Source of the DNA: Chloroflexota bacterium
GTDB taxonomy: Bacteria > Chloroflexota > Anaerolineae > Anaerolineales > Anaerolineaceae
Direction: 5' to 3'
DNA length: 64,000 nucleotides
Assembly (NCBI GenBank): GCA_023381565.1
Contig: JAMCRR010000096.1
Coordinates: 125,942-189,941 of the forward strand
The position numbers and the translations under genes are program-made. The notes beneath the pieces were generated by a model. It had not been told where the DNA came from. It did no database searches and was given only the letters and a program-made list of their open reading frames with translations. Numbering within the stretch: the stretch's first letter is position 1; each line of letters starts with the position of its first letter. Below, piece by piece: positions 6,855-16,803 of this stretch.

Positions 6855-8687
6855 ATGGAAAAAATTGAGGTTCAAGCAAGCTCGCTTCTGGCCTCTCAAC
6901 CCATTGTGAACGATTTCAGCATCGCCTTTGGGACCATTAACGGTTCGGGAAGCCAAACAGCTAACACTACTCTGCTTAGGGCATTGTTCCGAATGGGGAT
7001 TCCGGTGTCGGGGAAGAATATCTTCCCCTCGAACATCCAGGGACAGCCAACCTGGTATACGATTCGCCTCAGCAAGGATGGCTTCCTGGCCCGCCGGGAA
7101 ACTACCGAGATTGTCGTCTCAATGAACCAGGCAACCCTTACCCAGGATATGGAACGGCTATTACCCGGTGGAGTATTATTTTATCCCGATGAACTACGTC
7201 AGATCTTAATTCGAGAAGACATCGTGGCATATCCGATGCCGGTGAAAAAGCTTTCCAAGGAATCGGATGTGCCCCCGAACCTGCGCGACTACATCGCCAA
7301 TATGGTTTACGTCGGTGTCGTTGCCGAAATGCTCGGAATCGACCTTGACAAAATCCACGAAGCACTCGTTTTCCATTTCAAAGGCAAGCAAAAACCCGTG
7401 GATTCGAATTTCAATGTGGTCAAAGCTGCCGCGGAGTGGAGCGCGGCTAACCTTGAAAAGCGAGATCCTTACCGGGTGGAGCCGATGGAAGCGACCCAGG
7501 GATGCATCCTGACCGATGGCAATACAGCTGCCGCATTGGGGGCAATCTATGGAGGTATACAATTCGCCGCCTGGTACCCAATCACCCCGGCTTCCAGCCT
7601 GGCGGAAGCCCTGAACGATTATTTGCCTATCTTACGGAAAGACCCGGTTACAGGGAAAGCAACCTATGCGGTCGTGCAGGCTGAGGATGAGCTGGCAGCT
7701 ATCGGTATGGCGATCGGCGCCGGCTGGGCGGGGCTGCGCTCGATGACCTCGACTTCGGGACCCGGGTTGAGTTTGATGACGGAATATGCCGGTCTGGCTT
7801 ATTACGCAGAAGTGCCGCTGGTGATCTGGGACGTGCAGCGGGTAGGACCTTCGACCGGCCTGCCGACACGGACAGCCCAGGGCGACCTGACGGTAGTGAA
7901 ATCGCTTGGTCATGGTGATTCTCAGCATGTGATTCTCTTGCCCGCCACGGTGTCTGAATGCTTCGAATTTGGCTGGAAAGCGTTTGACATCGCTGAACAC
8001 CTTCAGACGCCGGTCTTTGTTCTCAGCGATCTCGACCTGGGAATGAATGAATGGATGTCGCCGCCATTCGATTACCCTGACCGGCCGATGGACCGGGGGA
8101 AAGTCTTGTGGGAAAAGGATATCGAAAAATTGGGGTGCGATTGGGGTCGCTACAAGGACATTGACGGCGATGGCATCCCTTACCGCACCATCCCCGGGAA
8201 CCGCCATCCGAAGAGTGCTTATTTCGCACGCGGAACCGGGCACGACGAGAATGCCCATTATTCGGAAGACCCTGAAATTTGGGAGAAGAACTTAGCTCGC
8301 CTGGTCCAGAAATTCCAGACTGCAAAAAATGTCGTTCCTCCCCCGTATCTGGATTTGGTTCAGGGTGCTGAGGTAGGTATCATCACTTTCGGTTCTGCCG
8401 AGCCTGCCGTTATCGAAGCGCGAGCTCTCCTGGCTAATGCAGGAATTAAGTCGGATTATATGCGCATCCGGGCAATTCCGTTTCCGGATGACGTGGAGGT
8501 TTTTCTGCGTAAACATGATCGTAACTATGTGGTGGAAATGAACCGGGATGGGCAGCTCAACCAGATACTTTGCCAGGAAATCCCCGACAAGGCCGCGAGC
8601 TTGATTTCCATCGCCCACCTTGACGGCTTACCCCTCACGGCGGGTTGGGTGGAGAATGCAATCCGCAGTTATGAAGAGGAGAAATGA
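6855..8687 (+). CDS. korA: 2-oxoacid:ferredoxin oxidoreductase, fused gamma-alpha subunit
   Basis: 610 residues. Residues about 18-190 form the gamma domain (FGTINGSGSQTAN, VSMNQATL, MVYVGVVAEMLGID). From about 215 the pyrimidine-binding alpha domain begins, with GNTAAALGAIYGG, WYPITPASSLAEAL, MTSTSGPGLSLMTEY and VPLVIWDVQRVGPSTGLPT. The C-terminal transketolase-like part has ITFGSAEPAV. Together with KorB it should oxidise a 2-oxoacid, probably 2-oxoglutarate, to the acyl-CoA and reduce ferredoxin. Substrate choice between 2-oxoglutarate, pyruvate and branched acids cannot be fixed from sequence alone. An AAGGAGAA lies close before the ATG. korB follows with an ATGA overlap. No delta (ferredoxin) subunit is adjacent. 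Confidence 0.92.
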   Translation: MEKIEVQASSLLASQPIVNDFSIAFGTINGSGSQTANTTLLRALFRMGIPVSGKNIFPSNIQGQPTWYTIRLSKDGFLARRETTEIVVSMNQATLTQDMERLLPGGVLFYPDELRQILIREDIVAYPMPVKKLSKESDVPPNLRDYIANMVYVGVVAEMLGIDLDKIHEALVFHFKGKQKPVDSNFNVVKAAAEWSAANLEKRDPYRVEPMEATQGCILTDGNTAAALGAIYGGIQFAAWYPITPASSLAEALNDYLPILRKDPVTGKATYAVVQAEDELAAIGMAIGAGWAGLRSMTSTSGPGLSLMTEYAGLAYYAEVPLVIWDVQRVGPSTGLPTRTAQGDLTVVKSLGHGDSQHVILLPATVSECFEFGWKAFDIAEHLQTPVFVLSDLDLGMNEWMSPPFDYPDRPMDRGKVLWEKDIEKLGCDWGRYKDIDGDGIPYRTIPGNRHPKSAYFARGTGHDENAHYSEDPEIWEKNLARLVQKFQTAKNVVPPPYLDLVQGAEVGIITFGSAEPAVIEARALLANAGIKSDYMRIRAIPFPDDVEVFLRKHDRNYVVEMNRDGQLNQILCQEIPDKAASLISIAHLDGLPLTAGWVENAIRSYEEEK

Positions 8688-9742
8688 CCATGGCAGAACC
8701 ATCAATTGCTTCAAACCAGCGGGTGCAGGTCAATGCGATCGGATTGAGCCGGGCAGATTATCGCGGCTCGCCAAGCACTCTATGCCAGGGGTGCGGGCAT
8801 AACTCTATCGCCTCACAAATCGTATCCGCATGTTACGACCTGAACCTGATCCCCGAAAACATCATCAAATTCAGCGGGATTGGCTGCTCCAGCAAGAGCC
8901 CCACCTACTTCTTATCTCGTTCGTTCGGTTTTAACGGGCTGCACGGACGCATGCCGTCTTTGGCTTTAGGCGCGTTGTTTGCAGATACCAGTTTGAAGGG
9001 TATCGGCATCAGCGGAGATGGCGATACAGCCAGCATCGGTATCGGCCAGTTCAAACATCTTGTCCGGCGAAATCTACCCCTGGTCTATATTGTCGAGAAC
9101 AACGGCGTGTATGGTCTGACCAAAGGGCAATTTTCGGCAACCGCCGAGCGAGGCCTATCATTGAAGAAGCAAGGAACCAATCCCTATCTGCCGGTCGATA
9201 TCGCCATGGAAGCGCTTGCCTCGAACGCCACTTTTGTTGCCCGGTCGTTCGCCGGCGACCCCAAGCAGGTTAAGGAGCTGATTAAAGCCGCCTTCAGCCA
9301 CAATGGGATTGCCGTATTGGATATTATCAGCCCATGCGTCACTTTTAACAATCAGGACCGCACGTTACACTCTTACACCTGGGGCAAAGATCACGAGTCC
9401 CCGCTGCACGAGCTCTCATTTATCCCGGCGCGCGACGAGATCATGGTTGAAGATTTCGAAACCGGGACGACGAAAGAAGTCACCCTGCACGATGGATCGA
9501 TGGTGATCTTGAAGAAACTAGCGTCGGATTATGATCCCACCAGCCGGTGGGAAGCCCTTCGTATGCTTGAAGAAGCGCAAGCCAATGACTGGCTGGTTAC
9601 AGGCTTGATTTATGTTGACCCCGTAAAGCCCTCTTTATTCGAATTGTACGATTTGCCTACCACGCCACTCAACCGGATGGGCGAAGAGCAGCTCCGCCCC
9701 AAACGAGAGACGATGGCTGAGATCAACGCTCTGATGTGCTGA
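8684..9742 (+). CDS. korB: 2-oxoacid:ferredoxin oxidoreductase, beta (TPP) subunit
   Basis: 352 residues. LCQGCGHNSIA near residue 37 supplies cysteines typical of the beta subunit. FSGIGCSSK follows, then the thiamine diphosphate site GISGDGDTASIGIGQ with VYIVENNGVYGLTKGQ. PCVTFNNQ is also typical. It binds TPP and a [4Fe-4S] cluster and completes the enzyme begun by the fused gamma-alpha subunit. Its ATG overlaps the korA stop. The C-terminal tail overlaps the end of the convergent pyruvate kinase gene by 20 bp, an unusual tail-to-tail overlap. Length fits the family. Confidence 0.94.
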   Translation: MTMAEPSIASNQRVQVNAIGLSRADYRGSPSTLCQGCGHNSIASQIVSACYDLNLIPENIIKFSGIGCSSKSPTYFLSRSFGFNGLHGRMPSLALGALFADTSLKGIGISGDGDTASIGIGQFKHLVRRNLPLVYIVENNGVYGLTKGQFSATAERGLSLKKQGTNPYLPVDIAMEALASNATFVARSFAGDPKQVKELIKAAFSHNGIAVLDIISPCVTFNNQDRTLHSYTWGKDHESPLHELSFIPARDEIMVEDFETGTTKEVTLHDGSMVILKKLASDYDPTSRWEALRMLEEAQANDWLVTGLIYVDPVKPSLFELYDLPTTPLNRMGEEQLRPKRETMAEINALMC

Positions 9743-11198
9743 CTTGTGCTTTTTCACCAATCGTATGCAGTAACGCAAAGTTCGCCGGGTGGTAGGCGCC
9801 GACCGGAAAGCCGGAGATTAGCACCACTTGCTCTCCGGAGTGGAGCAGCGATGAGGTCAGCATGGCTTTTTCCACATGGTCGATCATCTCCTCCATCGTC
9901 GACGCAAAGGGCACCATCTGCGGCGTTACACCCCAATACCCCTGCAGTTGGTAATAGGTTTCTTCTTCGGGAGTAAAAGCGAGGATCGGAACCTTCGGAC
10001 GCGACTTTGACATTAACAGAGCGGTCCGGCCGGTCTGAGTAAAGACTGCAATAGCAGTCACATTTCGATCGTGCGCCAGCTCGCGCGCCCCGCAAGTGAT
10101 GGCGAGGGCATCATCGCTGGTCTCCTCTTGTTCGAGCCCGAGAGTACCCCATTCACCGTAGTGAGCTTCAGCCTGTTCGATGATTTTTCCCATCATCGCC
10201 ACACTTTCTATAGGATACTTGCCGGCAGCAGTTTCTTCAGAGAGCATGACCGCGTCGGTGCCATCAAAAATCGCGTTTGCCACGTCTGAAGCCTCAGCCC
10301 GGGTTGGGCGTGGGTTTTCGACCATCGACTCGAGCATCTGGGTTGCGGTAATCACATATTTATTGGCGCGATTGGCTGCATGGATGATCCTTTTCTGGGC
10401 GATAGGCACTTCAGCAGGGGAAAGCTCGACCCCCAGGTCGCCGCGGGCGATCATCACGCCGTCGCTGGCAGCCAGAATAGCCTCCAGGTTATCCAACGCT
10501 TCAGGTTTTTCGAGCTTGGCGATCAGGAGCGTGTTCGCCCGTTTAGGAGACAACTCCTGGATGGTCTGGCGAACATGCTCGACATCCTGCGCGGTGCATA
10601 CAAAGGAAATCGCAACGGCATCCACGCCTTGCGAAAGGCCAAATGCCAGGTCCTGGTGGTCTTTTTCGGTAAAACGGTCGATTGGCAGGCTGATACCGGG
10701 GAGATTAACCCCTTTATGAGAGAGCAGCTTTCCGCCCACGACAACTTTTGCCTCTACCCAATCTTCCGCAACAGATTCCACGGTCAGCTCCATTTGCCCA
10801 CTATCGAGCAAAATGCGCGCGCCTTGCTTAACTGATGCCGGAAGCTGGGGAAAATCCATGGGGATGATCGTTTCACCATGGATTTCAAGACGATCTTTTG
10901 ATCGAAAAGGCTTACTCAGTAGGATCACCTTCTGACCGGGCGCAAGTGTGACCGAGCCGGATTCCAGAATCCCAATGCGGATTCTAGGACCTTGTAAGTC
11001 CTGAAGGATAGTAATTGGCTTACCGGCTTTCTGAGAGAGAGATCTGATTTTTTCGATACGCGCCTCATGTTCTTCGTGCGTGCCGTGGGAAAAATTCAAC
11101 CGGGCAACATCCAACCCGGTATCGATCAAACGCTTCAGAACGGCTACATCATCGCTGCTTGGTCCCAGCGTCGCTACGATTTTGGCGCGGTGGTTCAT
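9723..11198 (-). CDS. pyk: Pyruvate kinase
   Basis: 491 residues. It converts phosphoenolpyruvate and ADP to pyruvate and ATP. The N-terminus AKIVATLGPSS and DVARLNFSHGTHEEH carry catalytic Arg and Asn. A B domain covers about 70-170. RGDLGVELSPAEVP gives the metal-binding region, VITATQMLESMVENPRPTRAE the active-site signature, and VMLSEETAAGKYPIE follows. The C-terminal domain (about 360-490) is of normal size, without the extra PEP-utiliser domain of some bacilli. It starts 3 bp after rocD and is likely co-transcribed with argF-rocD. Its 3' end overlaps the convergent korB gene by 20 bp. Confidence 0.97.
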   Translation of the reverse strand: MNHRAKIVATLGPSSDDVAVLKRLIDTGLDVARLNFSHGTHEEHEARIEKIRSLSQKAGKPITILQDLQGPRIRIGILESGSVTLAPGQKVILLSKPFRSKDRLEIHGETIIPMDFPQLPASVKQGARILLDSGQMELTVESVAEDWVEAKVVVGGKLLSHKGVNLPGISLPIDRFTEKDHQDLAFGLSQGVDAVAISFVCTAQDVEHVRQTIQELSPKRANTLLIAKLEKPEALDNLEAILAASDGVMIARGDLGVELSPAEVPIAQKRIIHAANRANKYVITATQMLESMVENPRPTRAEASDVANAIFDGTDAVMLSEETAAGKYPIESVAMMGKIIEQAEAHYGEWGTLGLEQEETSDDALAITCGARELAHDRNVTAIAVFTQTGRTALLMSKSRPKVPILAFTPEEETYYQLQGYWGVTPQMVPFASTMEEMIDHVEKAMLTSSLLHSGEQVVLISGFPVGAYHPANFALLHTIGEKAQVSTSER

Positions 11199-11201
11199 TG
11201 G

Positions 11202-12404
11202 CTACCTCCTGGTAAGGACATCCCTTATACGATCGAGAGCCCAATCGATGGTCTGCCTGTCGATGATCAGGGGCGGCGCAAAGCGGATGACATTTTCGTG
11301 CGTCTCTTTCGCTAAAATACCTTCCTGGAGCATGGCTTCGCAAAAACGGCGCGCCCCGCCTGCCTCAGGTTTCAGCTCGACACCGATCAGCAGCCCTTTA
11401 CCCCGCACCTCACGCACATGTGGGGAAGGGATCTCGGCAAGCTGCTCCATGAAATAATCGCCTTGCGTCACGGCATTCTCGATCATCCCTTCTTCAACCA
11501 GGACGCGTAAGGCCGCCCGCGCAACGGCGGCAGCCAGCGGATTTCCCCCAAATGTTGAGCCGTGCTCTCCCGGACGGAAGAGACCGAGAAGTGATTTATC
11601 GGCAAGTACGGCCGAAACCGGGTAGAAGCCCCCGCTCATGGCTTTACCGATGATGGTGACGTCAGGGCGCACCTCCTCGTGCTGGCAGGCAAACATTTTG
11701 CCGGTTCGTCCCAGCCCAGTCTGGATTTCATCGGCCATGAACAGGATGTGGTGCTGATCGCAAATGGCTCGAATCTGGCGCAGATATCCATCAGGAGGAA
11801 TAATCACGCCGCCTTCACCCTGGATCGGCTCGACCAGGATTGCGCAGGTATTTTCATTAATGGCGGCCTCGATGGCATTTGCATCTCCATAAGGCACGCT
11901 GGCGAAACCGGGTGTAAATGGGCCAAAATCATCCCGGTAAAATGGTTCTGTCGACGTCGAAATGATAGAAATGGTGCGCCCGTGAAAGTTCCCTGCGGCA
12001 GTGATTATTTCGGCCTGGTGCCGTGGGGTTTTTTTGACGGTATACGCCCATTTACGTGCCAGCTTTATCGCCGTTTCGACTGCTTCGGCGCCGCTATTCA
12101 TTAACAATGACATCTCGTAACCGGTTAATTCGACAAGCTCTTTATAGAGCAGGGGAAGCTGGTCGTTGCGAAAGGCGCGTGAAGTCAGCGTGAGCCTGCT
12201 AGCCTGGGCCTGGAAAGCTTCCAGGATGACCGGATGAACGTGGCCTTGATTCAACGCAGAGTAGGCGCTCAGGCAGTCCAGGTACCGCTTCCCGTCGACG
12301 TCGTACACCCAAACACCTTCGCCGCGGGTCAACACAACATCCAGAGGATGGTAATTATGAGCGCCGTAGGTATCTTCTAACGCGATGTATTGTCGGGAGT
12401 TCAT
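11202..12404 (-). CDS. rocD: Ornithine aminotransferase
   Basis: 400 residues, a PLP-dependent class III aminotransferase. [13 protein letters not shown] near the N-terminus is characteristic of ornithine delta-aminotransferase rather than acetylornithine aminotransferase. Other landmarks are [38 protein letters not shown] and the Schiff-base lysine in [14 protein letters not shown]. It should convert ornithine and 2-oxoglutarate to glutamate semialdehyde and glutamate. The start overlaps the argF stop by 4 bp, pairing it with the other enzyme that uses ornithine, and pyruvate kinase follows at once. Whether the set runs toward arginine synthesis or ornithine breakdown is not decided by sequence. 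Confidence 0.92.
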   Translation of the reverse strand: MNSRQYIALEDTYGAHNYHPLDVVLTRGEGVWVYDVDGKRYLDCLSAYSALNQGHVHPVILEAFQAQASRLTLTSRAFRNDQLPLLYKELVELTGYEMSLLMNSGAEAVETAIKLARKWAYTVKKTPRHQAEIITAAGNFHGRTISIISTSTEPFYRDDFGPFTPGFASVPYGDANAIEAAINENTCAILVEPIQGEGGVIIPPDGYLRQIRAICDQHHILFMADEIQTGLGRTGKMFACQHEEVRPDVTIIGKAMSGGFYPVSAVLADKSLLGLFRPGEHGSTFGGNPLAAAVARAALRVLVEEGMIENAVTQGDYFMEQLAEIPSPHVREVRGKGLLIGVELKPEAGGARRFCEAMLQEGILAKETHENVIRFAPPLIIDRQTIDWALDRIRDVLTRR

Positions 12405-13333
12405 GATTGCCGGTTTCCTAGCAATTGTACAAGGATGGCCTTCTGGGCGTGCATCCGGTTGTGCGCTTGATGGAATATGACCGAATGAGGTCCATCAGCA
12501 ACTTCATCGGTGAGTTCCTGTCCGCGATGGGCCGGGAGGCAGTGCATCACGATGGCCTCAGGGGAGGCTTCTCCCAGCAGGGCGCTATTCACCTGGTAAG
12601 GAGGGAAGACATGCATGCGTTTTGCTGTCTCGGCTTCCTGCCCCATACTCGTCCAGGTATCGGTGTAGATCACCTGGGCGTTGCGAACTGCCTGGTGGGG
12701 GTCACGCAGCAGGGTAACCCTGCTGCCCTTTTCGGCGGCGATTTTACGACCGAGTTCGACAGCATCTGGCCTGATCTCATAACCTTCTGGAGAGGCGATG
12801 GTGAAATTTGCGCCCAATTTCGCGCACACGTGCATAAGCGATACAGCCACGTTGTTGCCGTCGCCCACGAAAGCCACATTCAAACCGTTCAAGGAGCCAA
12901 ACCGTTCATAGATGGTTAGAGCATCTGCCATCGCCTGGCAGGGATGGTTGTAATCGCTCAAACCGTTGATCACCGGCACATCTGACCAACGCGCAAGCTC
13001 CAGCACATCGGCATGACCAAACACTCTCGCCATGATGCCATCCACATAGCCCGCCAAAACCCTGGCCACATCGGCGATCGATTCACGTTGTCCCAGGCCA
13101 ATCTCACTCGGCGAGAGATACAGGGCATCTCCACCCAGGTGACGCATAGCCATATCAAAGGAAACCCGAGTCCGTAGGCTGGGTTTTTGAAAGATCATTC
13201 CAAGCACTTTCCCTTCGAGATAAGGGCGATTGGCGCCAGACAGGCGTTCTTTTTTTAGCTCAACGGCGAGGTCGAGTAAGCTCTGGATTTCTTCAGAGGA
13301 ATAATCTGTGATGGCAATGAAATCTTTCTTCAT
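12401..13333 (-). CDS. argF: Ornithine carbamoyltransferase
   Basis: 310 residues. It joins carbamoyl phosphate and ornithine to citrulline. The carbamoyl-phosphate loop reads [16 protein letters not shown] is at NHPCQAMAD, and the ornithine-side motif is [10 protein letters not shown]. The aspartate/SMG segment reads DTWTSMGQE, consistent with OTC rather than aspartate carbamoyltransferase. AAGGAG lies seven bases before the ATG. A TATAAT on the minus strand near 13390 is a possible -10. The gene heads an operon with rocD and pyk. No arcA or carbamate kinase gene is in view, so an anabolic role is more likely, but the rocD linkage leaves room for catabolism. Confidence 0.95.
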   Translation of the reverse strand: MKKDFIAITDYSSEEIQSLLDLAVELKKERLSGANRPYLEGKVLGMIFQKPSLRTRVSFDMAMRHLGGDALYLSPSEIGLGQRESIADVARVLAGYVDGIMARVFGHADVLELARWSDVPVINGLSDYNHPCQAMADALTIYERFGSLNGLNVAFVGDGNNVAVSLMHVCAKLGANFTIASPEGYEIRPDAVELGRKIAAEKGSRVTLLRDPHQAVRNAQVIYTDTWTSMGQEAETAKRMHVFPPYQVNSALLGEASPEAIVMHCLPAHRGQELTDEVADGPHSVIFHQAHNRMHAQKAILVQLLGNRQS

Positions 13334-13491
13334 GAAATACTCCTTGTTAGATTTCGTGAGAGATGATAATCCATGACGTAACTATTATATCGAAAATAGG
13401 CGTATTCGAAGAGTGGTATAGAGGCTGGAGAGGATGCAGAAACCGCTTATCCGCATGTCGAATTAATCGTTGCCATGAACCAATTTTCCGG

Positions 13492-14400
13492 CTAGAGACG
13501 CAGCCACTTAAGCAGGCGAGTATTCCTAGCTGGCGTTGAGCTCGGTTGTTCAAACCCAACCAGCACCAGGCTGGTCGCTAATAGAGCTACCCCAACCCAT
13601 TGGAATAATGTCAGGCGATCACCCAGCCACCAAAACGCAACGATTACTGTCACAACCATCTCTCCCAGGCCTAAAATTGCGGCTTGCAATCCTCCGATGT
13701 GTTTAACGCCCAGAAAGAGGGTGAACCGGGAGAAAAACATCATAGCAGACATCCCTGCGATCGGCCACCATGGGGATGTGGAAGGAGGGATCTGCCGGTC
13801 GATCAAAAAGTAGGTGATCAGCGTCGCTGTGCTCATTGCCAGGAGAGTATATAAGGTGACGGTCGAGGCAGGGAAGGTGGCGAGCATCTCCTGGTTAATC
13901 AGCAAGTGCAGCGCAAAGAGAACGGCGGCGCCGAGCATCAAACCGATCCCTAAGGGATTTACTGTCGTGAATCCTGTGCCCACGAGCAGGTATACTGCAG
14001 GCAGGGACAAAGAAATCCGTAGGATTGTTAGCCGGCCCAGTGGTTGGCGATCGAATACTAGCCAGAGAGCGACAAACAACGGGTACGTGGCGTAGAGGGT
14101 CTGGCCCAGGCTGGCGTCGATATACCCCAACGAGGCATAATACAGCACCGAGCCAAACCCGCTGATCGTACCGGCCAGCAGGCATCCATATAAACCTTTA
14201 GGCGAGATCTGGAAATTTGTTCGTCTGGACAGCCCGATCACCACAATCAGCATTCCGGTGGCGATACAGGTGCGCAGAGTGACCACCAACAGGGGTGAGA
14301 AGCCAAAGAGGATGGCCTGTTTACCAAAGACCGGCGACAGCCCCAGGAATATAGCAGAGGCCAATCCGGCTTGAATACCTTTCGATTTGTGGGTGCTCAT
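13492..14400 (-). CDS. EamA/DMT-superfamily permease
   Basis: 302 residues with about ten hydrophobic segments in two repeats, each an EamA domain. The first starts AGLASAIFLGLSPVFGKQAI. The second contains GIGLMLGAAVLFALHLL and ends VGVALLATSLVLVGFEQPSS. These transporters export or exchange small metabolites such as amino acids; the substrate cannot be read here. It sits between tRNA-Gly and argF on the same strand with a 158-bp gap to argF, so linkage to arginine metabolism is only positional. A second, unrelated EamA protein is encoded at 47.5 kb. Confidence 0.88.
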   Translation of the reverse strand: MSTHKSKGIQAGLASAIFLGLSPVFGKQAILFGFSPLLVVTLRTCIATGMLIVVIGLSRRTNFQISPKGLYGCLLAGTISGFGSVLYYASLGYIDASLGQTLYATYPLFVALWLVFDRQPLGRLTILRISLSLPAVYLLVGTGFTTVNPLGIGLMLGAAVLFALHLLINQEMLATFPASTVTLYTLLAMSTATLITYFLIDRQIPPSTSPWWPIAGMSAMMFFSRFTLFLGVKHIGGLQAAILGLGEMVVTVIVAFWWLGDRLTLFQWVGVALLATSLVLVGFEQPSSTPARNTRLLKWLRL

Positions 14401-14450
14401 CGGGGATTCCGGGTAAGTCGATCCTTACCGGAGCAGAATTGGTTCATTTG

Positions 14451-14522
14451 AGCGGGCGATGGGATTCGAACCCACGATATCGTGCTTGGGAAGCACGCGT
14501 TCTACCACTGAACTACGCCCGC
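14451..14522 (-). tRNA. tRNA-Gly (anticodon CCC)
   Basis: On the minus strand the acceptor GCGGGCG pairs with CGCCCGC. The D arm is TAGTTCAGTGGTAGAAC. The anticodon stem CGTGC/GCACG encloses loop TTCCCAA, with anticodon CCC. The T loop is GGGTTCGAATCCC, and the discriminator base is T. CCA is not encoded. All four arms pair cleanly. Confidence 0.96.
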
Positions 14523-14592
14523 TAAAATTGGCTGATCACTTGTCACCAGGCATGGATTATAGCGAGCCTGACTCCGGATGTCAAGCGAATTG

Positions 14593-15606
14593 CTACATCT
14601 GCCTCATCAACAGCGTATTCGCAAACTCCGACAGGGCATTGGAGGCTTCATTAGCAGGAGAGGCAATCTGCAGTGCTTCAAGTGCCTGACGGTTTAAGCT
14701 TTCGGCAGTGCTTTGCGTATATTCCTGGGCGCCCTCGGTCTTCAATAATTTGGCTATAGACCTGGCGTCCTCTGCAGCGATCGGTCCAGACCACCAGCGT
14801 CGGGCAAACTCGCCATCCCTGCTCAAACCGTAGAGCACAGGCAGGGTTTTCTTACCGGTAACCAGGTCGCTGGCGGTCGATTTACCGGTCAAAGCGGCAT
14901 CGCCCCACAGTCCTAACCAATCGTCCAGGACCTGGAAAGCCAGCCCCAGGTAATGGCCGAACTGGTGGAAAGCGGCTTGAGCGGCAGCGTCTGCTCCGGC
15001 GGCGAGGGCCCCCAGCTCGCAGCAAGCTGCAATAAGGGCGGCGGTCTTGCCTTCAATCATCGGCCAGTAGTCGGCAATTTCCAGGTTCTGGCGAGTTTCA
15101 TAAGCCAGGTCCAGGTATTGGCCTCGCGTCAGTTTGAGGCAAGCTTGATGGAAGATTTCTGAGGATTGCAGCGCAGTCGCCGGGGAGACTGTTTCGCGCA
15201 AACCCGCCAGTGCCGCATAAGCCAGGGTGTACATCACGTCGCCTGCGTTAATCGCCTGAGCCATGCCCCAGCGCGCCCAGACGGTCGGGCGGCCCCGCCG
15301 TACCGTGCTCTGATCCTGGATATCGTCGTGAATCAGCGAGAAATTGTGCAGCAGCTCGACCGCCACTGCAGCAGGGAGTGCGGACTGCCAGGGGCTTTTT
15401 ACAGCTTCGGCGCACAACAGCACCAGAAGCGGGCGAATGCGTTTGCCTTGAGCTTCTTTCCCCGCGCGCTCTCCTTCCCAGCCAAGGTGATAGCAAAGCA
15501 TCGACCGGAGCTCGGCGAAGTCATCAGGAATCATCCGCTGGATCGTCTCTTTTAATCCCGCCTCAACTGCCGGCAGCATTTTTTGGGAATATCGTTCAAG
15601 CGACAT
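14593..15606 (-). CDS. Polyprenyl diphosphate synthase
   Basis: 337 residues, a trans-isoprenyl diphosphate synthase. The first aspartate-rich motif is LIHDDIQDQS (about 90) with RRGRPTVWARWG after it, and the second is FQVLDDWLGLWGD (about 228). GKRIRPLLVLL is the N-terminal substrate lysine/arginine region. The first motif lacks the two-residue insert seen in bacterial farnesyl diphosphate synthases, pointing to a geranylgeranyl or longer product; this is inference. It lies 6 bp behind fni, the enzyme that supplies dimethylallyl diphosphate, so the two form an isoprenoid operon. A C-terminal CxxxD-like tail is absent. Confidence 0.93.
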   Translation of the reverse strand: MSLERYSQKMLPAVEAGLKETIQRMIPDDFAELRSMLCYHLGWEGERAGKEAQGKRIRPLLVLLCAEAVKSPWQSALPAAVAVELLHNFSLIHDDIQDQSTVRRGRPTVWARWGMAQAINAGDVMYTLAYAALAGLRETVSPATALQSSEIFHQACLKLTRGQYLDLAYETRQNLEIADYWPMIEGKTAALIAACCELGALAAGADAAAQAAFHQFGHYLGLAFQVLDDWLGLWGDAALTGKSTASDLVTGKKTLPVLYGLSRDGEFARRWWSGPIAAEDARSIAKLLKTEGAQEYTQSTAESLNRQALEALQIASPANEASNALSEFANTLLMRQM

Positions 15607-15612
15607 GGGAAA

Positions 15613-16662
15613 TTATTCCCGATCTGGATTTGGCGAGATATCTAATAGAGGGGTTTCTTTGAGCTGAGATAAATTTGCCGCGCCGCAAGCAAACATAGCC
15701 ACCCGGAGCTCATCCCGGAGCTCGCCAACGAGCTCAACAGCAGCCTCGCGAGAAACTGAGGCTGCTTTTAAGAACGGCCCGGCCAGGCCACCCAGGCTCG
15801 CGCCCAGAGCGATACATTTAGCAATTTCAACGCCATTCCGGATCCCGCCTGAACCAATGATTGGAATGTGAGGGGCTGCCTTTGTAACCAGGCGGATTGA
15901 ATCGGCTGTGGGGATGCCCCAATCACGGAAAGCGGCGGCGACCTTGCGGTGCACGTCATCGTCCGAGCGGAACATCTCAACCTGCGACCAGGAGGTGCCG
16001 CCTGCGCCGGCTACGTCAATCGCGGCAACCCCGGCAGAGGCAAGCTTACGGGCAGTTTCGTAAGAAATGCCCCAGCCAACTTCCTTAACGATAACAGGAG
16101 CATCCAGACCCCGGCATACTGCTTCGATCTTCTGGAGGAGGCCACCGAAGCGGGTATCTCCTTCAGGCTGAAGGGCTTCTTGAAGAGGATTGAGGTGCAA
16201 GATCAGCCCATCTGCACCAGCTATTTCTACCGCTTTACGGCACTGGTCGAGTGAATAGCCATAATTGAGCTGGATTGCCCCCAGGTTCGCGAACAAGAGA
16301 ATGTCGGGCGCATACTGGCGAACCTGAAAGCTGTATGCCTGTGTAGGATCTTCGATTGCGGCTCGCTGTGACCCAAGACCCAGGGCAATTCCAGTTTCTT
16401 GAGCTGCCTGGGCGAGAGTGCGGTTTATGGCTGCGGCTTCCGGCGTCCCTCCGGTCATCGACGAAACCAGGATAGGTGTGCGGAGTTGTTTGCCGAAGAG
16501 CGTTTGCGTCAAGTCTAGCGCATCCAGGTCGATTTCGGGAAGCGCCTGGTGGATAAAATGCAGATTTTCAAGGCCCGTCGTGCGGCTGGAGCTGACGTCT
16601 TCTTCCAGATTGATACGTAAATGATCTGATTTTCGCGAGCTGGTCTGCATCACTTCTTCCAT
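15613..16662 (-). CDS. fni: Type 2 isopentenyl-diphosphate delta-isomerase
   Basis: 349 residues. This FMN- and NADPH-dependent enzyme interconverts isopentenyl and dimethylallyl diphosphate. Visible hallmarks are [78 protein letters not shown] and [22 protein letters not shown]. The start could be the ATG at 16662 or the in-frame ATG at 16650 ([10 protein letters not shown]). It is transcribed from a clear minus-strand promoter 26 bp upstream and followed by a polyprenyl synthetase. Confidence 0.96.
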   Translation of the reverse strand: MEEVMQTSSRKSDHLRINLEEDVSSSRTTGLENLHFIHQALPEIDLDALDLTQTLFGKQLRTPILVSSMTGGTPEAAAINRTLAQAAQETGIALGLGSQRAAIEDPTQAYSFQVRQYAPDILLFANLGAIQLNYGYSLDQCRKAVEIAGADGLILHLNPLQEALQPEGDTRFGGLLQKIEAVCRGLDAPVIVKEVGWGISYETARKLASAGVAAIDVAGAGGTSWSQVEMFRSDDDVHRKVAAAFRDWGIPTADSIRLVTKAAPHIPIIGSGGIRNGVEIAKCIALGASLGGLAGPFLKAASVSREAAVELVGELRDELRVAMFACGAANLSQLKETPLLDISPNPDRE

Positions 16663-16687
16663 CGAATGGTGTTATTACGATAGAGTT

Positions 16688-16716
16688 ATCTTACTCTGGC
16701 AGATAGTTCCTGTCAA
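16688..16716 (-). promoter_or_regulatory. Promoter of fni
   Basis: On the minus strand TTGACA (16716-16711), 17-bp spacer, TAAGAT (16693-16688). It is back to back with the acpP promoter. Confidence 0.8.
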
Positions 16717-16727
16717 CCATTACAATC

Positions 16728-16755
16728 TTGACAGATATTGGAGTGAAGTTACAAT
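16728..16755 (+). promoter_or_regulatory. Promoter of the acyl carrier protein gene
   Basis: TTGACA (16728-16733), 16-bp spacer, TACAAT (16750-16755), about 48 bp before the ATG. Confidence 0.75.
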
Positions 16756-16803
16756 TGGACCAATCAATCCCACTACATCCAACCTTGTCTGAGGAGGCGA
16801 TCG

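Noticed and set aside
14405-14432. Imperfect inverted repeat downstream of tRNA-Gly as terminator
   Set aside because: The stem has a bulge and no T tract follows on the minus strand.
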